From assembly GCF_050908995.1 (NCBI RefSeq), contig NC_135126.1, forward strand, positions 14,570,001-14,634,000: DNA of 64,000 nt, read 5' to 3'. This document shows, one piece after another, positions 1 through 11,099 of this stretch; the stretch's first letter is position 1, and each line of letters begins with the position of its first letter. The notes below the pieces were generated by a model. That model worked only from the letters and a program-made list of their open reading frames with translations, searched no databases and was not told where the DNA came from. The translations under genes and the position numbers were made by a program. The DNA is from Andrena cerasifolii (taxonomy: Eukaryota > Arthropoda > Insecta > Hymenoptera > Andrenidae).

Positions 1-137
1 CCTTGTACGCTGACACTTGCTCCGTTTCTTCTTCTTCTTCTTCTTCATCGTTTTCTTATACGATATTTTTCTAAAGCGACCCGACAGCCCGAGCAGAAGG
101 CGGCGTCGTCGTTGTTACGCTCGCGGACAATCGAACA

Positions 138-162
138 GGGGGGGTGGGGGTGGGGGTGGGGG
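138..162 (+). other. G-quadruplex motif
   Basis: Four G-runs (seven, five, five and five G) are separated by single T residues, with a fifth run just after (169-173). One-base loops are characteristic of very stable quadruplexes in DNA or in a plus-strand RNA. Confidence 0.7.
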
Positions 163-962
163 ATCGCAGGGGGAAGCTAGCGTCGCACGCGAAACAAAGC
201 TCGAAGCCCGCGCGCGAGCTTCGTGGAAGGGGAGACGAAGCTGTGGCGGGTCGTGTCTTTCCTCGTGATCCGTTCTCGATCGTGTAAATCTTGGCGAGCT
301 CCGGAACCGCCAAAGCTTGCTCGGCGAATGAAACGAGCTGTTTCGACGGAGCGATAGGAACGGGGAAGGGAAAGAAAAGGATAACAAGATGGCAAGAAGG
401 AGAAGGGATATAGAAAAAAATTCGTGTGACACGGGACGAACGATGGAATTTTAAATCGTAGACCACAGTTTCGCTAAAAACAATATTTCGACAACCAGAC
501 GGAAGCGCAGGGTAACTAACACATCAGGGATAGCCACAGACAAATCTACGATAGATAAAGAGAGAAAAAAAAGCTACATATTAAACTGTAAAGGTAAAAA
601 AAAAAAGAAGAAAGAATTAACGTAAAGCTATAATACATTTACGATGATTATTTCGTTAATGAACTTAAGAAAATGAACAAAAAAAAAAAATAATAAGAAA
701 CAAAGAGTGGAGCGAGGAAACGGCAGGAAGAAATAAAAGAAACGGTTAATTTCGTTATGGCACACCTTGCTACACCTAGCGAAAGCGAGATTAAATATAT
801 TATTATTAAAAAATAATAATAATAAAAATAACTTAAGTAGAGTGTAATGACGAGAGGAAACGTATGGGTTACAAGGGGTTTAAGTAAATATTAGAGAGAC
901 CACAGGCTTTCAGCCCCAAAATAGGCTGTACAATACAAACTGATATTATTATTGATTATTAA

Positions 963-1019
963 TATTATATATATATATATGTATATATATATATAATATG
1001 GTTATATATATATATGTAT
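963..1019. repeat. TA microsatellite
   Basis: Alternating TA with a few TG/GT interruptions. It abuts a TACAGGGTGTTTC sequence of the type often found at transposon ends. Confidence 0.8.
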
Positions 1020-2919
1020 ACAGGGTGTTTCAAAAGAGTTTATAACTGCTTCGACGGGTCATACCTCGCGTTCTGCCTCGTACATCATACGCAAACGATT
1101 CTATCAGAGTTTCTCCTAATTTTCTTTATTTCATCCGTTCGGTGCCTCCGAAAACGTATGAATCGACAATAGCTTCCTCCGGGGACTGGCTCTAGCGACG
1201 CTACTTAATTTCTTCCGTGCGTTTCACGTGGTTCGTCCTTTAACTACCCAAAGCTTCCGTTTCAAATCGTCCGCGTTGACGACTCACTTCGAACGGTCTT
1301 ACAATAATTAACGTTACGTTGCCAACGACCAGCGGCGACAGTTTCGCCGCGCGGTCTAGCAAAGGGAGACGCTCGAGGCGGTACGACCACGTCGAAAATG
1401 GTTTTAACAATTTTTTATCCACTCTGTCGACGGGAAAAAAAGAAGAAGCTAGTGAAGGAGCGTGCGAGCTGTGGCGCGATTGCGAGTGAGATGCGGAATA
1501 GTATACAGAGAGCGCGTGAATGAGAAAACGACGGGGATGGGAGGGGGAGGCGATCAACTTTCCTCATCGGCGGTCGTAATTGTGCGTAAAGGGTCGTGCA
1601 GTGTGCCGGGTATGTGACGATGGTGCGTGTGAGTGCGGGAGTGACTGACGCAAAGAAACTAACGTAAATAGACATATGTGATAGGCACCATGTGCAGACT
1701 TCAGTATTATTTTGCAGTTAACGGGTGGGATTGGGGAGGGTGGGTGGGCAACGAAGGAAGGATCTGGTAACGTTAGTTAGATACTTTTTAACAGAACTTA
1801 CGCCTGTTTCCGTTGTTCGTAAGCCCTTGAGGAATCCGGCCCCTGATCGCGGCACGTTTCGACCGTGTCTCGAGTTTCGCGAACCGCGCCGGGGTGGGAT
1901 CCACGCGACGCTCTCGGCGGAAAAGAATGGGAGTGACGGGGAGCGTAGACGATCGAGCGAATCGGGGGAAGAAGAAGAAGGGACACGCGAGAGATAATCA
2001 GACGACAGGAAGCACGATTCCGCGCGCAAGACGGCGACAGAAGAGGGGTAGGATAGAGACACCGGGGACTCGAAAGCTGCGTGCAAGAGACAGAGGAGTA
2101 GCGCGCACTTATAAACGGGAGCACGCGTGCCCGGGAATCGTGTACAGCCGGAGCCGCAAGGCACGCGCGCGCACGAGTTTACACGGCAGAATCGCCCGCG
2201 AGAGCTATCGAGATTGTCCATTGTCACACGTATAACATACACACGCGCACGCATATATAGGGTTGTGTAGATAGGGAAAAGAGACACAGAGGCGCGTATC
2301 GATTGGTTACGTATTATCACCGCGAAGCGTGCGCATAATTAGCGCGTGTAGTACAAGTTAGTTGAAGGTATCGAAGGGCCTCGGAACCGTTTGACGAGGG
2401 TTACGGCCGATAATAATTATTGATTCGTTGTTAGAGATCGCGGGGTACGCGTACACGCAACGGGAACGCTGGGGTCTCGTGGGTCAGGGAGGGTGCGAGA
2501 GGGTAACGCGGAAGGTTGTATTCGAAACGGTGAGAAGCACAGATTCCATCGGACGCGTTATGATTGTCGTTTGTTACGCATACACCCACGCAGTTACTAA
2601 TTCTATACGGTTCGCTATTATCATTATTAGTTATTACCATTAGTTATTGTCGCTATTGTCATTCCTTGCGTTACGATTATCGTCGAGTTTAGCGGAGCTA
2701 CGATTATTATTAATATATTGGGATCAGTTGAGGGGGATCGATCGCCGCACGTTCGATTTCTCGCGCGCAGCATATACGGTCGCTTCAAGCGTGACGCGAT
2801 CGGGACATATCATTAGCTTAATCGGGTGGTGTCGTTAATTTTAGTAGCTCGCTGGCGCGTTTCCCCGCGGCACGTGTTTTCGATGTTTCTTCCGGCGTGT
2901 GTATGTTGATTTCTGACAG

Positions 2920-3919
2920 GTAAGCCCTTGAGTTGAAGTGGTGCGCCAAAGGGAAGGGTGTTTTGTGGAGTTTACTGCGTTCAGTAATATGAGTTCACCG
3001 TGCAACACTGTTTCAGACTACTGTCATCCGCAATTTCCTTAATCGCAGCTTTCTTTCTTATTTAAGCTCGATCGAGCGTGTGGTAATATATCACGCACGA
3101 CCCATATATCACTCGGGGAAATTTTAACTGGGTATTTCCTAATGTGTACACCAGCCGAGGATCGATGCAACTCTTGGGTCTTTTTCGTTTAATTTAGTTC
3201 ACACGTGCTGGATCAATACCTCTACTAAAAAGTACTCTTTGCTTTTAAAACGGTTTTATTTACAACAATGATAGGTTTTAAAACATTTTACGCAGTACAT
3301 TGACTATACATTTTATATTTCGGTATTTGTATTCCTTTGTTCTTCAAGTGCATCTCGGTAATCAAGACTGTTGCAAAGTTTTATTACCAACTCTTGATTA
3401 CTGTTTTATCATTTTCATGGGAAAGTTGCATCCTAATGTCAGTAGGGTATTCCCTCTAATTTGTTCATATTCGTGAATTCCTTAGAAAGTTTTATTTGTT
3501 GTTGTATTTGTTACTCTGTAGAATACAGGCAGTGCAATGAATCATTGTCTTACGACATGAAAACCTGAAAATGCCAAACACGATTAGTTTGTAGATATAT
3601 ATTTATTAGTATTTTGGCGTTCCTTTTCACGAGTTCTGTTAATCAGCCAGGCTAGAATGAACTTGCTGAATGTAATTCACTGAAACACAGTCGTCCCAAG
3701 AATAGTTAGCCTGACTCTAGGAGTTTATTCCGCTCGCTTTGGGGATGAGACTTCGTTTAAAAGCTTGTAAAAATTTCACTTCACTTCGATACACAGATTC
3801 ACAGCAACACAAACCTTAAACTGATCTGATCACAAGAAAGAAATCGGCCAGCACTTATACCTCCACCCTCCTTAGTCGCAGACAAAATTATTTATATCTC
3901 GAAAAAGAAGCGTGGCCAG
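2920..3919. other. AT-rich stretch, probably intronic or intergenic
   Basis: The sequence is AT-rich with no open frame of note and begins with a consensus donor (GTAAGC). Nothing else recognisable was seen before the MITE that starts at 3920. Confidence 0.3.
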
Positions 3920-4156
3920 CAGTGGCGGATTTAACAGGGCGGCTGATGAGCAGTTGCCGCCTGGGCCCCTGCTCACAAGGCCCCCAGGGCACCATCTCTC
4001 CCCCAAAAATTATGATTAGGTATAAGTATCCAAACAGTACATTGTTTTTCGTACTACTACACTTGCCCGTTTTCAGTAAACTACCTCTTCATTTCCCGAA
4101 AAAATGGGCCTCTCAGAACGTTTGCCACCTGGGCCATTTTCTTAAATCCGCCACTA
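3920..4156 (+). mobile_element. hAT-type MITE, copy 1
   Basis: The 237-bp element has inverted ends CAGTGGCGGATTTAA and TTAAATCCGCCACTA and is flanked by 8-bp near-identical repeats GTGGCCAG (3912-3919) and GTGGGCAG (4157-4164). An 8-bp target duplication fits hAT-superfamily transposition. It has no transposase. A second copy in inverse orientation lies at 53397-53613. Confidence 0.75.
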
Positions 4157-4361
4157 GTGGGCAGACCTCTTCATTCCCAACGTGAGTTGAATAAGATACT
4201 AAAGTTGGACGACTTTTCAGACACTCCACATAATGATCTTTACAGTCCCCAGTGCATCCATGGTTCCATTAACAACGGCAGACGTGTTAAGATACCTTCA
4301 CCGCCACTATAACCCCACATTACCCCAATTATTTATACGTTCTCTTCCGAAGTGTCGCCTA

Positions 4362-4726
4362 AAGGTAGGCTCTCACTAAGTCGCCTCGCCTCGGCGCAAC
4401 TTCTTTTCGCACTCGCATCTAGGCTCGCGTCACCTCAGGTTCTCCGTACCTGAAGTTATCTGAGTTTGGCTCGGTTCGTGTGTTCGGTCAGTTGCTCAGA
4501 GAACCTCTTCCTTCCTCTTTAGCGGTGGCATTGCATCCACGCACACTACGCCTCGCCTCGGCTCGCCTCGTCTCTCTTGCTGAAAATATTCTCGAGGAAG
4601 AATCCGCGGCTCTGCGCCGAGGCGAGGCGAGGCGCAGTGTGACTCAAATTGTCAAAATGCATAAGAGATGCACAGGAAGAATAAAATGAGTCGAGACGAG
4701 GCGAGGCGTAGTGAAAGGCCTACCTT
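4362..4726. mobile_element. GC-rich fold-back element with AAGGTAGGC ends
   Basis: Ends AAGGTAGGC...CACTA..GTCGCCTCGCCTCG and CGAGGCGAGGCG.AGTG...GCCTACCTT are inverted repeats. A second nested inverted repeat inside carries CGCCTCGCCTCGG near 4550 and CCGAGGCGAGGCG near 4618. No coding capacity is seen. The structure is that of a MITE or fold-back element; the superfamily and target duplication are unclear. Confidence 0.65.
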
Positions 4727-5371
4727 GATGCATTCTTCACATGTGTCTCTTTATCGTAGCTCGTATAACTGGACGAAACAGATTCCTCAAAGTACCTGAC
4801 TTCTTCGGAACACCTTTTCACGCTCGCAACCAACTACTTTTTATCGCGATATACTCTTTCGTGCGACGTTGCCCGTTATTCCCTTATCCATTAGTCTTTA
4901 AGTAGGGATAATCGTCATTACTATTGTTGTCGTTGCATCGTGCAATTACCGCGGCCATTCTCATTTGTATTATCGTGTTCATCGCCGTTTTCGCTGTATC
5001 GGCCGAGTGATCGGCAGCTACCGCCGATCCACCATGGCCGCCGTTCTGCATCCGAGTGTTCTATTACGCATCGTTGTTGCGATCGCCCACCACAATTGTA
5101 TACACTGTTGAGCGCTGACGATTCTACCGTTATAGGGGGGGGGGGGGGCACAGTTATACATACCACGAAATACATACACGTGTACTTTGATTTTTCTGGG
5201 ACTCCGAAGCCGAAGTCTCCATCTTAAGTTCCTACAGTACGAGGATGAGATAGTTACGATTTTATCCGAAACGGGAAGAGGCAAGAAACATGCGAGGGAG
5301 GAGTTAGCAAGGTGTAGAATGAAAAGTATTATTTACTCGTTGGGGGGAAGAGAGTGAACGTGAGCATGAAC

Positions 5372-5374
<3 letters not shown>

Positions 5375-5432
<58 letters not shown>

Positions 5433-5441
5433 AGAGAGAGA
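5375..5441. repeat. GA microsatellite
   Basis: About 30 GA units, with GGGAGGGA interruptions at the right end. Translated on the other strand it gives a spurious SLSLSL frame. Confidence 0.95.
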
Positions 5442-5549
5442 AAAAATACGAGCGTAAGGGGGATCTGCCTCCGAAAGATAATTATTTTTAATTTACGTAA
5501 AACTACACTTGTACATAGGATCAAAGAGCGCGCAATCGATTATTTATGC

Positions 5550-5601
5550 GTAATATATACATACATTCATATATAAATATATATAATATATATAAATATA
5601 T

Positions 5602-5636
<35 letters not shown>

Positions 5637-5666
5637 CATTCATATATAAATATATATATATATATA

Positions 5667-5700
<34 letters not shown>
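5550..5700. repeat. TA microsatellite with internal duplication
   Basis: Mostly TA with AATAT variants. The segment ACATTCATATATAAATAT occurs twice (about 5562 and 5636), so the array grew partly by segmental duplication of about 74 bases. Confidence 0.9.
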
Positions 5701-5865
5701 TGTGCAACGCGAGCATTGTTCTTCGGATACAACCTTTAATCGGGTGATAGGAAAATGGATTGAGGCGAAATTGGGAGGGTGTGCGTGAGCGTGTGCATGT
5801 ACGTATGCTTGGAGGTGTGCGAGAGAACGAAATACTGACGGATGAAAAGGAGAACGCGAGAGGAA

Positions 5866-5912
5866 GAGAGAGAGGGGGGGAGAGAGAGAGAGAGTGAGAG
5901 AGAGAGAGAGTG
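5866..5912. repeat. GA microsatellite
   Basis: Imperfect GA array with one G7 run and GTGAG interruptions. Confidence 0.9.
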
Positions 5913-8213
5913 TGTAGGAGTGAGTATATTAGACACACGGTTTCTGTGTCGCTCGTGCAATATTTAATTGTGGGAAGTATGCGAAAGTTTCCGCAAGTTC
6001 CGTGCATCGAGTGCAAAGTGAATAGAGTGTATCGGCGGGGAGGTACGCGACGCCTTCGACAGATGGCGCCGCGAGCCGTCGCAATCGATCGTTCGGCCTG
6101 GCCGCTGTGCGTTATCGGAGGTCGGTACTCGTCTCGCGTGTTCTCGATAAAGCAGGTGTTCGTCGCGAAATTTCTCGTTCGATCTATAGAACTCGTTCGT
6201 TGAAACCGGCAGATCGCCGCACTTTCATTCCCCCCGACTTGCCCGGAACTTTTCTTCGCGGCTTTTCACTCGACACGGACAAGGGACGCTCCCTATTCAG
6301 TCGCTGTTTGATTGGGTTCCAAACTGGTCATGACATAGAAACCGTCGAATCGAATTTTCTCCGAAGAAAGAAATGAAACAGGAAAACGAAACTCATTGTA
6401 TAAAGCGACAGGATAAATGAAAAAGAAAACGACAAACCAGGAAACAGATGAAATAGTTACTTGCATCGGTTGTGCTGTCACGTAGTTCCTAAATCGCCCT
6501 AGCCTCGCCCCGAGCGCATGAGAAAACGATAACGAACGAACGCTGTTTACTCGTGGCACGGTAAACGCTGCGCCTTCGACGCTCCCGGTTGAAGGAATAA
6601 TTATTACCTTTATTGCTGTCGCTACGAATATCGATATTATTCCTTCAACTAGTTTGAATGGTTAGCTCCTCGGACGCTGCGCCGGGCGAGACGGAGGTCT
6701 CGCTCGAGTAGGGTTAAGATACGTCGCGTCGTTATTAGTTCCGCGTCAGTTACCGATCGTTTAATTCTTCACACCTGTAACATATCCAGATGGCTCGCGT
6801 AGTGACACGTAACACACGCGTGGGATATCCCGATCTCGCGCAGCGCTCGAGGAAGGAACGATATTTTTTACTGTAAATCCTCCGATATATGAAAACACTT
6901 ACGTTCGCGATATAGGTGAAATGGTGCTGAGCTGTATTTACCGTGGCCACGAACGGAGCGCGCGCAGAATATAGCGGGAATAAATAAATAATTAAAGAAA
7001 ACATAGAAGGCGATCATGTACGATAGACGGTGAGAGATTGAGAAGCTAGACGGTGAATGGAGAGAAACGGGAGACGATAGGATTGCGCACATCGCAGAAA
7101 TATAAATATAATACGATATATTTATACTAATTACGATTGTACCATAACGATTATAATACTACTTATTATATTATACAGAGCCGCCGCCACCCAGTATATT
7201 TTTTACAGGTTTACATTGTATTACAGTTTATAAAGTTTGATATACAATAACAATTACCTAAGCGTCCGGCTGGCCGTGGCGTGACGCGCGTCTCGCGGTA
7301 TACATCTGTTTAGAGGAGGTGGCGATCGCGGAACGACGAGCGCCACGGCGGCGCTGCGCCACGTTATAACTACAATACTACTTCCGAGTGTTCGGGGATC
7401 GATGTTTCCGTGATAGAGGCGAGTCGAACGGAGAACTCTCATGGCCACTTTAGGGCAGTGGCGACCAGTTAGCACTGCCTCTAGCGACGGGAGTGACAGG
7501 CTTCCCTCGCACCGGACGCGGTTAGCCGGCCGTGCAAATATAAATATGTATAAATATGTATAATATTCAAATACGAACGTATATACAATGTTTATACATA
7601 GATATCGTACGGATATATGTATATAAATATACTATATACGCGTGCATGCGCGCGGGTGCGCATGTATGGTCGCGTGTCTAATCTGGAAAAAAATGTTGCC
7701 GGCTGCGATCCGTAGCGAGAGTACAATTCTCAATTATAGTATCGATCTGCATCCGCGGCGAAGTCGCAGGCGGGGATAAAGATAGAACTAGTAACGGAGA
7801 GACGGTGTACGGTCGCAGCCGGTAGACGGTGATCTTTTTTCACTATATTAAGACGAGGAAACGGAGTAACAGGGCCGGCGAAACGCGTCGTTCGGTGAAA
7901 TACTGAGAATAGTGCTGGAACGGGCTCCTCCTCTCCACCTAACCTCTCACTCCTCCCCATGTGTCTGTGGGAAGCGGGAATCAGAGCCTCGAACCGCGAA
8001 CACTCGGTACCGATGATGCATTTTTAAACGAATGCTGCATAACTTGTGATACGTTTACCGCTGGTTACTACAGAGACTTCCTAGCCGGCCCTACGACAGG
8101 ACCCGGCACCACTAGTTCACTCACGCACACGATTCAACGTTTATACGGATTTATTACGGATTTATTGATTAAACGAATTATTGCGTACGTAATTAAATTA
8201 GATGAAGTATTAT

Positions 8214-8245
8214 ACCTGAGAGAGCGAGAGTGCGAGAAAGAGAGA

Positions 8246-8283
<38 letters not shown>

Positions 8284-8288
8284 TAGAT
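8214..8288. repeat. GA microsatellite
   Basis: Imperfect GA array, the third of the same type in the 4.7-8.5 kb region and with the same strand bias (purines on +). Confidence 0.9.
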
Positions 8289-8543
8289 TAACGACGAACG
8301 AGCAAACGAGGAAAAGTAATAAGTAAATAAATAAATAATTAAATAAATCGCGGAACACGTGAGAAACGACGCTGCAGACTAATTAAACGGTGTGAATGCG
8401 CACACGAGGCTAGGACGAGGCTAGCTACCGAATACCCCACGTTCACTCTTCGGACTAAAGACACACGGATACACACACGTACATACACATACGACCCAAT
8501 CGTATTCACCCGCCCTGATAATGAGAATTACTATATTAACCCC

Positions 8544-8560
8544 AATAAAAACTGTACATA
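8544..8560 (+). terminator. Candidate poly(A) signal next to a Pumilio-type motif
   Basis: AATAAA (8544-8549) is followed at once by TGTACATA (8553-8560), which fits the Pumilio consensus UGUANAUA, and then by a GT/T-rich stretch from about 8577 (GGTGTTCTTTC). Base composition falls from mixed CpG-rich to plainly AT-rich soon after 8.6 kb. Together this looks like the end of a plus-strand transcript whose coding part lies outside the window or has not been recognised. Confidence 0.4.
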
Positions 8561-10430
8561 CAATTGCAACGGTTCATGGTGTTCTTTCTTCATCCCCCCT
8601 TGTTCGCCAGCTAATCCAACCGCCCCACCCCTTTAGTTTTTCTCATTTTAAGTAAGCGCTGGAGTATGTCGTATATTTATGAAAATCGTGGCGAGTTTTT
8701 TTATGTTATTTAGCCCAACAATTGTACACTATCTGAGTTGTAAGTCAAATATAAATATTTAAATTTTTAATCGTATCTACGATACTTTTGGAAATTCAAA
8801 GTAATTTTCATTTGCACGCTTAATTTCTTAAAAGAAAAGAACAATTATGCAAATATTGTTTTTTTTTGCATTATTTATCAGTTGCGATGGAATAAGGGAT
8901 GATATGTGAGTTGGAGTAGCGACGGAAAAATGTTTATTTACATTTTTGTATACATGTATGAGTAAATTTGTTATTTATTATGTTGCTATCATTCGTCTAT
9001 TTTGGGGAATCCCTTTCCTCCTTTTATGATATAAACTGATAGTTGTAGTTTCCGTTTTGCTGAAACGAGTTATTCTTAAACTCCGTTCAGCGATGACTGT
9101 GAATAATTAATTTTACATGAAACAATTCTTGACAACTATTAGTATTCTAAATAATGGTAATGAAGGAAAAGTGTTTGTAAAATTGGGAGAATCTTATTAT
9201 ATTACAAAAAAAACAATACTATTAGTTTCTTCTTACTTATTATGTTATTTATTATGATTACGTATAAAAATAAAATTAGTTTACTGAGACCGTCAACGTC
9301 ACCCACAATTTTTCTTGGATTGTGTATAAAACAGTAAATTTACAAATGACTGAAGCAGGGTATAGTTATTCAGTGGGCCCTAATTTTTTTCTACCACAGA
9401 AGAGACTTAATGATTCATTATTCCAACAATAACAAAGAGGGGAAGAAATCGTTCAAATATGTATGTATAATAGAGTGTACAGTTCTGTGATTGATCTGAT
9501 ATAATTTATAGTGCAATGTTTCCAACATTATTTTAGTAAATTGAATTCTGGGATTTCTAATTTTCTGCGATTTTGTACAAGGTTGTTTTTATTGTTTACT
9601 GAAACCGCGGTTAGTTGATAGTATTTAAAATTGTAAAACGCATGTGTTAACAATATAGTTAATGGATAAAATTCTATTAATGTTCTAAGAGAATCTTCCC
9701 AATGATTGGCAAAGATCATTGTATAAATGGATATTTGTAAGCAAGTGCAAAATGTTTTGTATAAATGTATTTATTAGCACTGGTAATTAATCCTTCGTAT
9801 GATTTGTTACTGATAGTTTATACGAGAATTAAGTTTTTCGCGTAGTTATTATACCAATACTACTGGGTAAAGACGATTTGAAAGAAATGTTTAACACCCG
9901 ACACGGTTTTAATAAAATGGTTATCGATGGAAGATCATCAGTTGTTGTTAATAGAAACTATATATACACACGCATTACCAAATACACATTGTCCGCAGAG
10001 AAATTTCGCTTGATATGATTGATAAACGGTTGGAAAGATGAACAAACGTAAAAAACCTTTTTCTTATAATTTCATATAAGGTTTCACTGTTTTGGTATTT
10101 AAAAACTACTCATTCGGTTACATTAACAACGGATTACATTGATTTTCGAGTGAAAATCACAAACTGCGATTTTGGATAATTCGAAGACGACTTTAAATAA
10201 TTTGGTGCTCCACATAAAAAACACTAGGGCACCTCGAAATATTTATGAAGAACTTAAAAATAGTTTTCAGACCTTTTCCCTATTCGCTACGAACAATTCT
10301 AACACGCGTTGTTAGGTGTAGACAAAATCGAGGTTATATGGGTTCCTACTATACTGCGTTCCATAGAAGAGCGTACCAACGCTCCTACCGATTTGCGACC
10401 GATCTGCGCAGCTCCCACGGATCTGACACA
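8561..10430. other. AT-rich intergenic or intronic DNA
   Basis: AT-rich from about 8.65 kb to 10.2 kb, without an open frame longer than about 65 codons or recognisable exon. Nothing specific was seen apart from simple A/T runs. Confidence 0.5.
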
Positions 10431-10493
10431 CGCGATTGGTCGTAGCACTCTCGCGATTGGCCGTAGCAGTTTCGCGGTTGGTCGTAGCACTTT
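10431..10493. repeat. 3 x 21-bp tandem repeat containing ATTGG boxes
   Basis: Three units of the form CGCGATTGGTCGTAGCACT plus two bases, two to four changes apart. Each holds ATTGG (or GTTGG), the reverse of CCAAT; one CCAATC in the other orientation follows at about 10509. The array sits in a local GC-rich patch (10.37-10.56 kb). Because 21 is a multiple of 3, all frames show pseudo-repeats, but no gene is evident. Confidence 0.75.
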
Positions 10494-11099
10494 CCCTGTC
10501 GGTTTACTACCAATCAACAGTGCACCCCTGCGCGAAACGAGTACGCTCTAATGTGGAACGCAGCGTAGATAATCTTTACAACAAAAAGAATACTACAAAA
10601 TGGACCCAAATCACAACTTTTATTACACTTACAATTATCAAACACAACCTCTGACAAGCAGGGCTGGCGTGACTAGTGTGTAATATGCGGAGTAAGTATT
10701 TCACACTTGAGAATTTCTGGGTGTGGAATCCCTTATTCAGGAATTTAGAAGATACTTAACCATTTTTTATTTTTCGTTTGCGTACAACTGATTTCTAGTC
10801 TGTTGAAAATTGATTTCTTAACTTGTACTCCCCCGCCCTCCTCAACTCCACACTCGGGAAAAATTTCCTCGCCGACCCTGCTGACGAGCAAAAAGCCGCA
10901 AATCTTTCCGCACTAGTTTGAAACATAGAAAACCAGCTTTACTACTCAGCTTCGCCCGAAACGTAGATTCTGATTTTATAAAAAAACTTTTTTATTTATT
11001 TTTTTTTTCGTTGTGCAAATAGTCACATTCATCTGGATTAGCTACTTAGGCACAATGAGCTGGGACACATTTCGTGACCCCAGCGTTCGAAAGTTTTCA

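Larger units (their letters stand above)
1..2919. other. CpG-rich non-coding sequence at the left edge
   Basis: No reading frame resembles a protein; frames in 1-470 and 1240-2320 are low-complexity shadows of GA- and CG-rich DNA. The stretch holds TTC repeats (29-46), a G-quadruplex motif (138-162), a TA array (963-1019), a TE-like terminus TACAGGGTGTTTC (near 1019) and a strong splice donor at its right end (GACAG/GTAAGC). It could be untranslated exon or promoter sequence of a plus-strand gene, or part of a long 3' UTR. Confidence 0.4.
4727..8543. other. Microsatellite-rich non-coding region, possible long 3' UTR
   Basis: Mixed-composition DNA with GA arrays (5375-5441, 5866-5912, 8214-8288), a TA array (5550-5700), a G14 run (5135-5148) and an AGATGGCGC motif (6061-6069). 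Frames reported by simple translation are GA/TA artefacts. It ends in a candidate poly(A) signal, so a plus-strand 3' UTR is the best guess. A short frame at 5034 with a good Kozak context (CCACCATGG) encodes only 25 residues. Confidence 0.35.

Noticed and set aside
5221..5354. Open stretch after a TCCTACAG acceptor (YEDEIVTILSETGRGKK)
   Set aside because: It looks coding-like at first sight, but no partner exon or family was recognised and it ends in a stop near the GA array.
5567..6016. 149-codon frame with YIYIYI and SLSLSL runs
   Set aside because: It is a translation of TA and GA microsatellites.
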